NCBI RefSeq assembly: GCF_947179515.1
Contig: NC_067473.1
Coordinates: 105,096,282 to 105,160,281, forward strand
Reading direction: 5' to 3'
From: Apodemus sylvaticus
Taxonomy: Eukaryota; Chordata; Mammalia; Rodentia; Muridae
Length of the DNA stretch: 64,000 nucleotides
The translations under genes were made by a program, and so were the position numbers. How positions within the stretch are numbered: position 1 is the stretch's first letter; every line of letters starts with the position of its first letter. Of the stretch, positions 32,191-43,987 are shown one piece after another. The notes beneath the pieces are model-generated. The model saw only the letters and a program-made list of their open reading frames with translations, was not told the origin of the DNA and ran no database searches.

Positions 32191-33852
32191 AGGAAAACTT
32201 TCTAAATAACTGCTGATTTATTAATTATATATTCCCTTTATATATATATATACACACACACATTATGTTAATATGATGTAAACTACAAGTCATATGGTAC
32301 ACTCTCACTTGGTATAGGGAATATTAATTTTGACACTATTTATATATTAAATATATATTTGTATGCATACCCATCAAAATGCATATTTGGAAGCAAAATT
32401 TAATATATACAATGAAATAATTAATCTTTTATTATTATAAAATAAGTGAGATACGAATAGAAAGGCTTAATGGTTTATTGTTTCTGATTTTTTTAAATTT
32501 TCATTATTTATTTATGTATTTGTGTGTGTGTGTGTGTGCGTATGTGTGTGTGTGTGTTCATTGCACATGACATGGCATGCTTATAAAGGAAGGAATCACT
32601 TATGAAAGTCAGTTTTTGTCTTCTACCAAGGATCTAACTCAGATCATCTTGGAGCTAGAGTTGTAAGTAATCTTAACTGTTGAACCCAGGTAGTCTTAAA
32701 TGTTGAACCCTTGTACCCATGTGACTCTTCACAACTACAAGTAATATTAGTTGATGGGATCATATATCTGGCTCTGGACCATGTATGTCTTATATATACT
32801 GGCACACCCAACTATTCATAAATAACAAATTTGGATAGAAGACAAGAACTGTCATTTTCTCTATCTTACTTATTGAAACTCTCACCTTTCCACTCTTTCA
32901 ATGCCTGGGGCTTAGGCCAGTGTTTCTTTTCTGGTCTGTTGTTGATACTACTTCACACTTGGAATTTCACTCTCTAAACCTGTCTCCATTGAATGTGTGA
33001 AAGGTGCATAAAATGTTACTTTTAAAAGGTAGCTGTAGTACTTATTTTTCCCTCTCACTTCACAGTATTTCTTCTTTTCTGTCTGTTGATAGCAAATCCA
33101 ATTATTTGGTGGAAAACTATGAATATCATACTTTAAGACCAATGCCATCATAACATGCACATTTCAATTGGTTATACTTATTTTATTTGCTTGCTCAATG
33201 GAGTGATCCACATGACCAGACAAGTTCTTGACATATAACATTTGATAAATATTTTGTGGGTTAAAAATAATTTAGATAGCACTGTACAGGTGTGAAAATG
33301 AACTGCGAAGTAAATTCTCATGATCTATCAGATGAATTTTAATAGCCAATGTGGGTACTGGATAAAATCTTTACAGAGAGTAAATGAAAGGTAAATTTAA
33401 ATGAAATAGGAATATAAGACTTCACTGCAAACTTTCCCACTCTAATAGGGAATCGCAATATTATAATTGAAAAAAATGATAAGAAAACACTTTGGATTTA
33501 TATGAAAGACAATAAACTACACAGAATTAACCAGAACAGATTGTGTAACTAAAATGTTGACTTACTATTAATATAAGTTTGCTTATTAAATAGGAGGCTT
33601 TAAATCTTTTTTTACCTGAAATACTATGCTCATTAAAATGCTTAAAGTGTCAGCTAGTTCTTAAATTATTTTAATTAGAGACAATGACAAATATCTTTTT
33701 ATGCTTCATAGTCATTTCAATTAAAATGTGTCCAAATGTTAAGTTCAAAGTATATCTTTCATGGCTTGTGCAAGAGATTTCAAGGGGGAAGTGATACAGT
33801 TTTGTGTACGAAGAAACCAAAAAAGCTCAATAAATTCATTAGAATCAAATGT

Positions 33853-33886
<34 letters not shown>

Positions 33887-34185
33887 ACTCATGAATAGGT
33901 AATAAACTTCATAACTTTATTACTTCATAACAACATTAAACCTCAAATTATATCTTATGTTTTATATGAATCATAGACCAGCTTTCTCTCCTTTTATTTT
34001 TTTTTACAACTTATTAAATAAAGAGATTCTGGAGGGTGCTCAAATCTTAAAAGAAGGAAAAAAATCTTCCTTGATTGCTAGGAAAATAACAAGGTACATG
34101 GCTTCTTTAATGTATAGAGAAAAATTCAAAAACTTAATTCATTTTGGGGATTACATAGTAATTTCAAAATGAATATGGAGTCACA
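32191..34185. other. Unique AT-rich DNA
   Basis: Contains (GT)n at about 32520-32558 and (CA)n at 33854-33884. No gene or interspersed repeat recognised in 2 kb. Confidence 0.55.
33854..33884. repeat. (CA)n microsatellite
   Basis: About 15 pure CA units. Confidence 0.95.
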
Positions 34186-34189
34186 AACC

Positions 34190-34480
34190 AGTCTGCATAT
34201 AGCAGCTGATATTAGGCCCCTGACTCATATACAGCAGAGGACTGCCTGGCATGACCTCAGTGGGAGAAGATGTACCTAACCCTTGAGAGTCTTGAGGTTT
34301 CATGTTGTGGGGAGGTCTGTGGAGTGGGGAGCTCTCGTGGGGTGGATGTGGGGGGATTCTTCTTGGAAATGTAGATTGAGTAGGAGTTTGGGGATGAGGA
34401 ACAAACAGTCAGAGGGCAGACCTGGAGAGGGAAAATAACTGGATTGTAAAATAAGAAAAAAGAATAATTTGAAAAAGATC
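34190..34480 (+). mobile_element. Lx-type L1 3' terminus, sense
   Basis: 'gcccctgactcatatacagcagaggactgcc' (in parts), 'gacctcagtgggagaagatg', G-rich DNA, then 'aactggattgtaaaataag' and an A-rich tail. Confidence 0.65.
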
Positions 34481-35388
34481 CCTAGGTATTAATTAATTTG
34501 ATGAAAAAAGTAATTCCATTTTTAAGATGAAACTTTCTTCTATTTACAATGCATCTTTCATATTTCTATAACATCTGTAACTTATCTGCAGGTTGTTTAG
34601 GCAATCTCTGGTAGTTTTAATAATTCTACTATACAGGGATATTGTTTTTATGTAATTAATAGTCTATATATTTGTCAACTTACTTAAATTTACACAGCAG
34701 AATTAGTGAAACTCAGACTTTTGTACTTTTTAATGGAATTATATATGTTACTTGGTATTTAAAATTAAAGACATTGTTTCAAATACACAGATTCTATACT
34801 TCCCTTACTTAGCATTCAATCATCTTGGGAAAATACTTTCTGAAAAATATATGAATCCAATTTTGCAAATAAATAATTATCCAATTTTTCTTTTAATAGT
34901 TATATAATATTTAGATACTTTGCATTATGTATGATATAAAAAATCACAGCCTATTAAATATACTATTTTCTGAGTTTTTCCATTTCTTAGAACTATACCA
35001 ACCTAACATAGGAATCACTGGAAAAAACAAATTATGTCTTATTTTCTGAATAATTATTTAAGTTGCTTGCTTCATAAATACATAATACTTATTGAAAAGA
35101 GAATTCTTTGAAATTTAAGTCTATTTCTTTGTTTCTTTTCTTTCATAGCTTGATAATTTGAGTGAGAATTATGAATTCCCTGTGCTACATGTTAAAGCAA
35201 AGACCAGAGAAGGACATTTTTTATTCGAAGTCTCCTTGTCAAGTGTTTATTTTGATTTTTGGATCTATATTTCCATCTTACTGCATTTCAAACATTTGGA
35301 CTTACCCGCTAAGTTGTTTATTTTTTATATGCATAAATGGTTAAAAACTACAGAGATGGACAGATGATAGAAAATGATATACAGATAG

Positions 35389-35391
<3 letters not shown>
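34481..35391. other. Unique AT-rich DNA
   Basis: No repeat or gene recognised. The overlapping frames at 35158-35367 have no family motif. Confidence 0.55.
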
Positions 35392-35460
<69 letters not shown>

Positions 35461-35702
35461 TAACAGACAGACAGACAGAGACAAACAGACAGACAGACAG
35501 ACAGAGATCTATAGATGTGTTCACTATTGTATACATATATATTTTAAGCTCATAACCTAGGACAAATGTCAAAATCCAGGTGATTTTACACACACACATA
35601 CACACACCCCACACACAGAGACAGACAGAAAGAGACAGAGACAGAGACAGAGACAGAGACAGAGAATAAGAGAGAGAGAGAGACAGAGAGAGACAGAGAG
35701 AG

Positions 35703-35768
<66 letters not shown>
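35392..35768. repeat. Compound microsatellite block (TA, GA, GACA, CA, GAGACA, GA)
   Basis: In order: (TA)n 35392-35420, (GA)n 35421-35446, (GACA)n to about 35508, a unique spacer 35509-35588, CA-rich 35589-35618, (GAGACA)n 35625-35664 and long (GA)n with CA interruptions to 35768. Leu/Ser or Arg/Glu runs in the frames across it are low-complexity read-through. Confidence 0.9.
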
Positions 35769-35770
<2 letters not shown>

Positions 35771-36557
35771 TATATCTGCAAAATAGCCATTGTAAGAGCC
35801 CTTTGTTTAACTGCCTTTTCCACTTGGTAATTATTATTGTCCACCACCCAGGGCATCTCTTTCCATCCTGTAGTGGGCACACTACACTGTAGTTGAGAAA
35901 GACTTTGTAAAGGTGTCAAGAATAAATGTCACTCTCCTTTTCTCTCAATTAAATGCTACTCCTGTTTCTTAGGTATCAGCCAGAAGAATTGGAGACCCAA
36001 AAAGTCTTTAATCATGGTCAGGATAGCATCTTAACTCACCTGTGAATTCATAAGGAGGGTTTGATCTTCAGTTTAGATGGGGAGTAAATGGCCTGGTTTT
36101 AGCTTCCCATGGGTCTTTGACACTTTCTGAATAGTGATCTTTAAATTATAGCTTCACCCAGGCTTCTGGAGCACAGAGAACATGCCCCCAAATTACAAGT
36201 CTATTTGTGCTGGTTGGCAAGTATATTTATTAGCATTAATGTATCAATTATTTTTAATTAGTTCTTGGAACTTCCTTTTCACCAATAGCAAAGTCATTAG
36301 TCTGCAATTTGCAAATGAAAACGATCACACTGCTTCTCATGCCCCCATATAATAGTGCCTTTCATTATCTACCCCAGAGAACTACTTATTTCCTCCTATT
36401 TCTGTACTTCTTGACTCTACCGCCTTGTCACCCAACCTGTGGAAATCTTAACAGTATGTTAATTATGGCCATTAATCCCCCACTGACCTTAGGCTGAATT
36501 CTGCCTTCCTCTATCCTTTCTCTGTTGTTCATAAACATGCAAACAGAAGCCTGTATG

Positions 36558-36602
<45 letters not shown>

Positions 36603-37000
36603 CCTACACCTAAAAGACCCTTTGAAACCCACAATACTTTTAGGTTTGTGGCCAGAGAATATTTTTAAGCTTCAACTCCAGAGCATTCCAAGTCAGATGT
36701 TATTTTTCAATCTAAGAAAATTTGCATAATTACAAGTGATTGTTTTAAATTTCTTTATAAATACTAATAACTATCAGAAGCAAAGGCACACTCACTTTTG
36801 ATGCAGAAGACATTATCCCTGCTTTCTGAAGAATGAATCAAACCTGTAAATAAATCAGTGGTTTGTTCTCTTAGTGCAGATCTCAGATAAACTGCAATTC
36901 ATTTTCAAGTTGATTTGGTAATAGATACCATGTATATTCAAAGAATTAAAAGCCTTCCAAAGACTGAGTATGTGCATCACAGGTTTGCCTGCTGTGTAAA
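35769..37000. other. Unique DNA with (CA)n at 36557-36601
   Basis: About 22 CA units at 36557-36601. The remainder shows no recognised gene or repeat. Confidence 0.55.
36557..36601. repeat. (CA)n microsatellite
   Basis: About 22 uninterrupted CA units. Confidence 0.95.
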
Positions 37001-37002
37001 AA

Positions 37003-37135
37003 TTCCAGAAGAGGGCATCATATCCACTGGAACTGGAGTTATATGGTTTTGAGCTACCATGTGAATACTGGGAATTAAAACTAGACCCTCCACAAAAGCA
37101 TCAAGTGCTCTTAACCTTTACCAGTCCAAGGACTA
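37003..37135 (-). mobile_element. B2-type SINE, antisense
   Basis: 'ccagaagagggcatcatatcc', 'gagctaccatgtgaatactggg', 'agtgctcttaaccttta' (first two in parts) are B2 consensus phrases in reverse orientation, ending near the tRNA-like head. It is diverged but ordered. Confidence 0.7.
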
Positions 37136-37241
37136 GTATTTTTTTATCATAGCATTTTTATTGATTTTTTTTGAAAAATTCACATCATGAACCCTGGGCA
37201 CAATTCACTTTTCAATATTTCCATCTCTATCTTCGTAAAGT

Positions 37242-37278
37242 TAATAATAATCATCATCATTATCATCATCATCATCAG
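37242..37278. repeat. (CAT)n trinucleotide repeat
   Basis: About 11 ATC/CAT units with one ATT interruption, just upstream of the polypurine tract. Confidence 0.85.
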
Positions 37279-37282
37279 AAGA

Positions 37283-37283
<1 letters not shown>

Positions 37284-37313
<30 letters not shown>

Positions 37314-37436
37314 AAGAAGAAGAAGAAGAAGAAGAAGAAGAAGAAGAGGAGGAGGAGGAGGAGGAGGAGGAGGAGGAGGAAGAGGAAGAGGAAGAGGAAG
37401 AGGAAGAGGAAGAGGAAGAGGAAGAAGAAGAAGAAA
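37284..37436. repeat. 153-nt pure polypurine tract (GAA/GAG/GAAGAG)
   Basis: No pyrimidine from 37284 to 37436: (GAA)n to about 37346, (GAG)n to 37380, then (GGAAGA)n and (GAA)n. The Arg/Gly, Ser, Leu and Phe homopolymer-like frames on both strands come from this repeat and are not genes. Confidence 0.95.
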
Positions 37437-38365
37437 CCAAGGAACCAGTCCATTTTCTGTTGTTTGTATACCCACTGGAGTGTGGTCACATTCTCAGGGG
37501 CCTTCCACTTAAAATTAGAACTGAGCCATTTCCCTTGAACATCTCAAACAGAAATCCATCAATAGTGGAAAGCTAAATTGATCATCTTTATCAGACTATT
37601 TTAAGTGATCTATTTGATGACTTCATGATTAAGTTGCAACTTTTTGAGTGGTTAGGTGTTGGGTGGGAGTAAGAGTTGTCACAAGAAGCCTATATCTCCC
37701 TCTTTCTCAACTATGTATATGCAATCTTCTATATCACTGCAAAACTAGATTCCTTATACTTTGAAGTCAGCAGGAGAAAAGATCTTGAGGTTCAAAACAG
37801 GTTTTTATGACAGAACAGACAAAAAACATGACCTCAGTCTGCAGGAGGACCACTAATTCAGACAAGACTCTCAGAGGCAACCTTAATGAACCACTGATAT
37901 TACCATGGTCTCAAATGGCAGCATAGGGAGCACAATGATATCAACATGGGTTTGGGTGGTGGCCCAATCCACGGTCATCTAAATGGCCTTTGGTGGCTGC
38001 ATGAACCAGCTATCATAATGACATCAGGTGGCAGTGAAGCTAATTCATGTCAGTCTGATTCTCATCTCTGTAATGTCTCCAGTTCCACCTATCTCCACCA
38101 TGCATATACAGCTCTGTTTTTCTCTTTTCCATCTCTCATTCAAATCTTTGTTTCCTTTAATGGTGCCTAATGCCCATGACCAAGGGCAGAACAGTCTCTG
38201 GGGCCTATTTCTTTAAGCTTGATTACATGAGGTTTAAAGTTAGCCACATAAGACAGGGTTTAAATTGAATTGGTTGGTTTCTTAAACTGAAATGTTAGTT
38301 GAGTTATAATTTTATTGAAGTGTAGAAATAATCAAGTTATTTATAGTAGTACAGTACTTTTTTAT
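37437..38365. other. Possible old Lx-type L1 3' UTR remnants
   Basis: 'cccactggagtgtggtcacattctcaggggcc' (37470-37502, in parts) and 'aaatggcctttggtggctgcatgaacca' (37980 on, in parts) resemble parts of old murid L1 3' UTRs. Ends and continuity are unclear. No gene recognised. Confidence 0.35.
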
Positions 38366-38369
38366 TATT

Positions 38370-38830
38370 GATAATGTAGAACAAAAAAGTGAAATAAAAT
38401 AAGACAAAACAGAATCTAACATGGTATAATTAGACAAAACAAACAGAAGGAAAAGAGTTCAAGAGAAGGCACAAGAAACAGAGGTACATTTGTTCAAATC
38501 TTCAGGAACATCAACATAAAATCATTAAATTGAAAGCTATAATATATTTAAAGATTGTAGTGAAAACCCACACTGGCCCTGTGATTGCTTTCTCCCTCTC
38601 TGTGAGTTCATATGAGTTTTGACCATGATGAGGTTGGCTGAATAAGGCACAGATCTACGTTTCACCAAATGACTATAAATAAACCAGCAGACTAGCTGCG
38701 GGTTTTTGTTTGTTTTGTTTTGTTTTGTTTTGTTTTGTTTTGTATAGACCAGCAGTGTTTGGTTACCTAGATCTGTTTGTTACCTAGACTTGGTTCTTGA
38801 TCACTTAAGCAAAAACTCATGATCGTTCAA
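38370..38830 (-). mobile_element. Lx-type L1 3' UTR, antisense
   Basis: Same ordered landmarks as 25150-25450: 'aagaaacagaggtaca', 'tgaaagctataatatattta', 'tctctgtgagttcatatgag', 'ttggctgaataaggcac' and 'ttggttcttgatcacttaagc'. A (TTTTG)n of about 7 units lies inside at 38707-38742. Confidence 0.65.
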
Positions 38831-38838
38831 CCTAAAAA

Positions 38839-38840
<2 letters not shown>

Positions 38841-38899
<59 letters not shown>

Positions 38900-38919
38900 T
38901 GTGTGTGTTTGTGTGTGTT

Positions 38920-38950
<31 letters not shown>

Positions 38951-39038
38951 TTGTGTGTTTGTGTGTATGTGTGTGTTTGTGTGTTTGTGTGTATGTGTGT
39001 GTGTTTGTGTGTATGTGTGTGTGTTTGTGTGTGTGTGT
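38841..39038. repeat. Compound (CT)n(GT)n microsatellite
   Basis: About 20 CT units (38841-38881), then 157 nt of GT with regular TTTGTG and TATG interruptions. The Cys/Val and Thr/His runs across it are low complexity. Confidence 0.95.
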
Positions 39039-39900
39039 GAATACAGAAAGAGTATATGAAGAACTCAATGACTTCAGAATAATCTTCTAATTTTAAAACA
39101 ATTTCAAGTAATTTTTATGATTTCTTTCTTTTGCTTGCAGTTGGGCAGAAGGGGAACTCATGACAATGAACACACATGGACGTCAGAGCTCTGATCACTA
39201 AGTAATCTTGGCAAACCCATTATAATGTTTGTCTTATGAAATGTTCCTCATTGATACAGAAGAAAAGTAAAAGAGCACTGATCCGTAGTAGTGAACCCTG
39301 TCACTTCTGCAATATGCCACTTACCTCTCTCTCTCATTGCTTTTAGATGAATTTCTTGTTTAGCTGGATTTTTGTTTTGTTTTGTTTTATTTTATTATTT
39401 TGGTTTTGTAGAAACCAAACATCTGAAAATATAGGATTATATGAGGTGCAACTGGAAACTTGATTTTAGCTAAAACAAGCAACTTGGTAGACTAAAATCA
39501 TAAAAGATAATATTCCATATTTTTATGTATACAGGTATAATGATGTATATATGTGAAATGCCATAATTAGACACATTGTTTGGTATGACCACTAGGTAGA
39601 GTAACTTATGCAATTAAAAATATAGTGAAAACAAAAATTAATTCCTTTGATTCTGGACTATAGCTAAGTCACTGATCCAATAAAGAACAGACTTTCTAAA
39701 TATTATTTTTTATAGGGAGCATCAAATAATCAACACGATTCAATCTCTAACTTCACTCAGCCCTCTATGTAATGATGAGTATTTGCAATCTTGATCAGAC
39801 TTCAAACCTGAAACAAGGATAGTTATTCCTGCTGTAATAGTTTGGCCAACATGCAGAATAATTTTAATCTTGTAAATAAGTAACAATGTAATAATGAGTC
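39039..39900. other. Unique AT-rich DNA
   Basis: No repeat or gene recognised except a short (TTTTG)/(TTTTA) run near 39372-39400. Confidence 0.55.
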
Positions 39901-39904
39901 CCTC

Positions 39905-40375
39905 AACTTAGGAACTCCACTGGAAGACAAAGACAGTCTACTAACTGGGATCCTTTGGAGCTCACAGAGACTGAACTTAAACCAAAGAGCATATATGGGC
40001 TGGGCCTAAGTCTCTCTACACATTATGTAGCAGATGTCCAGCTTGGTCTTCCTGTGTATCCCAAAACAACTGTAGGGGGGCTATCCCGAAAGCTGTTACC
40101 TGTACATAGGAAATGTTCTTCTAGCTGGGGTGCCTAGGCTGTCTTGAGTGGGAAAGAATGTGCTTAGCCCTGCAGAGACTTGATGTACCAGGGTTGGGGA
40201 TACCCAATGGGACCCCTGCCTTCTCTTTGTAGACCAAAAGAGGTGAAAGGGAGGGGTGAGGACCGTAGGAGCTGGTGATGGTGACCAGGAAGTAGGACAC
40301 TGAGCAGGATAAAGTGAATAAATAAAATTAAATAAAATAATAAAATAAAATTTAAAAAAGAAAATAGAAAAATTA
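39905..40375 (+). mobile_element. Lx-type L1 3' UTR, sense
   Basis: Landmarks: 'ggagctcacagagactgaac', 'atgggctgggcctaag', 'acacattatgtagcagatg', 'cagcttggtcttcctgtg', 'agctgttacctgta', 'gttcttctagctggg', 'ccctgcagagacttgatg', then a G-rich run, 'aaagtgaataaataaa' and an A-rich tail. Confidence 0.85.
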
Positions 40376-40580
40376 AAAGGCAACCACAGTCTATATAAAT
40401 TAGAAAAGATTCAGGATCTTTGAGACAATGCCTATTTCTTAACAATCCCAAAGCAATGAAAACTTGAAGACCATTTAAGGCAAATAAAACTGGCTTCATT
40501 ACACTATGAAGGTCAATTGGTGGAAATTATTATCCTGAAAAATCCATTGAGTGAACGTAACATACTCTTTCATGTCTGTT
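40376..40580. other. Unique spacer before the full-length L1
   Basis: Nothing recognised. It ends in the left copy of a candidate target duplication. Confidence 0.5.
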
Positions 40581-40595
40581 AGAAAGACTCCATGG

Positions 40596-41530
40596 GGGCG
40601 ACTGCAGTGGCAGAGGCAGCGGAGGTGGCAGTTGGTCCAGCGGAAGGGCCATCAGCAGTGGAACCAAGAAGCCACATCAGAACTCTGCCTCCCACCAGTC
40701 AGTTAAGTCTCTCTGCCATCTTGGATCTCGGGCTCCAGAGAAATCAGACAGACTGAGGTATGCAAATATAACCCAAGGCCAACATCGCGGGGGTCTAAGC
40801 CTGACAGGCGTTGCCCTGCACCCAGGCCCTGGGCTGTTCGGGGGGGGGGGGGGGCTGTGCATCGGTGTGCGAACCTGGCCAGGAGGTTGATTGCCCAGCC
40901 CAGCATGTACTCCTCCATTTTGACTACTGGACACCAGAGAGTACTAGCAGGCAAAGTCAGCTAAGAGTCATAGCCTGAGGCTAATATAGCGGGGATCTAA
41001 GACGGACAGGCCTTGGACTGACCCCAGGCCCTGGGATGCTCTGTGGGCCATCTGTGTGCCAACCCAGCCAGAAGGTTGCTAGCCCAGCAGACTCTCCCAG
41101 CATACACACCGCCATCCTGGCCACCTGACAGAACCAATTAACAGTCATAGCCCAAGGGGAAGTTTGCTCAGGCCTTAGCCTGCCAGGCTTTTGCCTAGAC
41201 TCAGGGCCTCAGCAGCTAGGCTAACCTTGTGTGCACCAACCTGGTTGGGAGATAGGATGCCCAGCAGAGTGACCAGCACTTGGTAAAGGTCCCGCAGCAG
41301 CATACACCATCAGCACTCGCTGAAGGAGCAAACGGGCAGCTCCTGGTTCACACAGACAACCTGCTGCAAGGCACATTAGGGCTGCAAGGACACCCAAGAG
41401 GAGGGCAGCTCATTAGCAATCTGTAACAGGGGAAACCCAGCCATCCAGTGTTGCAGAAATAGCCATATACCCTCACAAGAGGCACAAATACCAGCCAGAG
41501 ACAAGACCAACTAACGCCAGAAATAACAAG
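40596..41530 (+). promoter_or_regulatory. L1 5' UTR with about three ~180-200-bp degenerate tandem units
   Basis: This is the most GC-rich part of the window. Three successive units align by 'cata(g)ccc-agg', '(c)ggg-tctaag-c-gacaggc', 'ccaggccctggg', 'tgtgtgc-aacc-gcca', 'aggttg...gcccagcag', starting near 40768, 40969 and 41146. Murid L1 5' UTRs serve as internal RNA polymerase II promoters, so this is the inferred old promoter. A G15 run (40840-40854) interrupts the first unit. Activity today is unlikely but untested. Confidence 0.7.
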
Positions 41531-42780
41531 ATAGCAAAGGGCAAATGTAGGAATGCTACTAACAGAAACCTAGGCAATATAGCAGCCTCTGAACCAAACT
41601 CTCCAACATCAGTAAGTCCTGATTATGCAAACACACCAGAAAAACAAGATTTGGATTTAAAATCACTGTTCATGATGCTGCTAGAATAACATAAAAAGGA
41701 CATAAATGAATCTCTTAAAGAAATACAGGGGAACATGAATAAGCTAGAAACCCGATTAATGTAAATGCAAAAATCACTTAAAGAAATTCAGGAGAATAAG
41801 GCTCAAGAGATAGAAGCCAATAAAGAAGAAATACACACAGAGAAACACACACACACACACACACACAAAACTTAAAGAAATGCAGGAGAAAGTGAGTCAA
41901 ACAGCAGATGTCATGAAAGAGGAAACACAAAAATCTTTTAAAGAATTACAAGAAAGCACAAACAAGCAAGTGAACGAGCTAAGCAAAACAATCCAGGATC
42001 TAAAATCTGAAGTAGAAACAACTAAGAAATCACAAAGGGAGACAACTTTGGAGATAGAAAACCTTGAGAAGAAATCAGGGGCCATAGATGCAAATATCAA
42101 CAACAGAATACAAGAGATAAAAGAAAGAATCTCAGATGCTGCAGATACCATAGAAACCATTGACTCAACAGTCAAAGAAAATGCAAAATGCAAAAAGCTT
42201 GTATCCCAGAACATCCAGGAAATCCAGGACACAACGAGAAGACCAAACCTAAAGATTATAGGTATAGATGAGAGTGAAGATTTACAGCTGAAAGGGCCAG
42301 CAAATATCTTCAACAAAAATATGGAAAAAAACTTTCCCAACTTAAAGAGAGAGATGCCCATGAATATACAAGAAGCCTACAGAACTCCAAACAGACTGGA
42401 CTTGAGCAGAAATACCTCTTGTCACATAATAATCAAAACCCCAAATGTACTAAACAAAGAAAGAATATTAAAGGCAGTAAGAAAAAAAGGCCAAGTAACA
42501 TATAAAGGAAGACCTATCAGAATCACACCAGACTTTTTACCAGAGACCATGAAAGCTAGAAGATTCTGGGCAGATCTCATGTAGACTAAGAGAATGCAAA
42601 TGTCAGCCAAGACTACTATACCCAGCAAAACTCTCAATCACAATAGATAGAAAAACCAAGATATTCCATGACAAAACCAAATTTACACAATATCTTTCTA
42701 CAAACCCAGCTCTACAAAGAATAATAGGAGGAAAACTCCAATATGAGGAGGGAAACTACACCCTGGAAAAAGCAAGATAG
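41531..42780 (+). pseudogene. L1 ORF1 pseudogene
   Basis: ORF1p is the trimeric RNA-binding protein of L1. Visible breaks: the usual ATG is ATA at 41531; in-frame TAA at 41687-41689 and 41762-41764; and a (CA)n at 41845-41866 changes the frame before the coiled-coil region. From 41880 to 42584 the frame is open (234 codons): heptad-like coiled coil (42000-42200), then the RRM and C-terminal domain with 'NLKIIGIDE' and 'YKGRPIRITPDFLPETMKARR' type text. A TAG at 42582-42584 then truncates it, where related L1s have CAG. ORF1 text continues to TAG at 42778-42780. Confidence 0.88.
41845..41866. repeat. (CA)11 inside ORF1
   Basis: A dinucleotide run at the junction where the reading frame changes from the frame of 41531 to that of 41880; repeat-length change is the likely cause. 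Confidence 0.85.
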
Positions 42781-42841
42781 TTACCTTCTTTCCTCAAACC
42801 GAAAAGAAGATAATCACTCAAATATAAAAATAACATCAAAA

Positions 42842-43940
42842 ATGACAGGAAGTAATAATCACTACTCCTTAATATCTCTTAACGTCAATGGACTCAACTC
42901 CCCAATAAAAAGACATAGGATAAGAGACTGGATAAGGAAACAGGACCCTACATTTTGCTGCATACAGGAAACACACCTGATTGTCAAAGACAAAAATTAC
43001 CTTAGACAAAAATTACCTTGGCTGGAAGACAATTTTACAAGCCAATGGTCTCAGGAATCGAGCCAGAGTAGCCATTCTAATATCAGATAAAATTAACTTT
43101 CAACCTAAAGTCATCAAAAGAGATACAGAAGGACACTTCTTGCTGGTCAAAGGAAAAATCCACCAAGAAGAACTTTCAATTCTGAACATCTATGTGCCAA
43201 ATGCAAGGGCACCCTCATTCATAAAAGAAACTTTACTAAAGCTCAAAGCACATATTTCACCCAACACAATAATTGTGGGTGACTTCAACACTCCACTCTC
43301 CTCAATGGACCGATCTGGAAAACAGAAACTAAACAGGGACACAATAAAACTAATTGAAACTTTGGACCAATTGGACTTGACTGACATTTATAGAGCATTT
43401 CACCCTAAAACAAAAGAATATACCTTTTTCTCAGCACCTCATGGTACCTTCTCCAAAATCGACCATATAATTGGTCACAAGACAGTCCTCAACAAATATA
43501 AAAAGATTGAACTAATCCCATGCCTCCTATTGAATCACTATGTAGTAAGAGTGGTCTTCAATGGCAACAAAAACAACAGAAAGCCCACATACACATGGAG
43601 GCTGAACAATACTCTACTCGATGACACATTGGCCAAAGAAGAAATAAAGAAAGAAACCAGAGACTTTTAGAATTTAATGAAAATGAAGGCACAACATACT
43701 CAAATCTTTCAGACACAATGAAAGCAGTGCTAAGAGGAAAACTCATAGCCCTGAGTGCCTCCAAAAAGAAAATGGAGAGTGCATAGATTAGCAGCTTAAG
43801 GACACACCTGAAAGCCCTGGAACAAAAAGAAGCCAATTCACCCAGGAGGAGTAGAAAACAGGAAATCATCAAACTCAGGTCTGAAATCAGTCAAGTGGAA
43901 ACAAAGAGAACCATACAAAGAATCAATGAATCCAGAAGCT

Positions 43941-43987
<47 letters not shown>

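Noticed and set aside
35337..35882. Leu/Ser- and Arg/Glu-rich open frames
   Set aside because: Low-complexity translation of TA/GA/GACA arrays.
37171..37512. Open frames with long Arg/Gly, Ser or Leu/Phe runs on both strands
   Set aside because: They are translations of the GAA/GAG polypurine repeat in every frame, with no start context, splice sites or complex sequence.
38819..39090. Cys/Val-rich and Thr/His-rich open frames resembling small cysteine-rich proteins
   Set aside because: Pure read-through of the (CT)n(GT)n microsatellite.
40596..41530. GC-rich block considered as a host gene promoter or first exon
   Set aside because: It leads directly into L1 ORF1 and contains repeated L1 leader units; no host transcript structure follows.
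41897..42361. 154-codon minus-strand open frame
   Set aside because: Antisense shadow of the ORF1 coiled-coil region.
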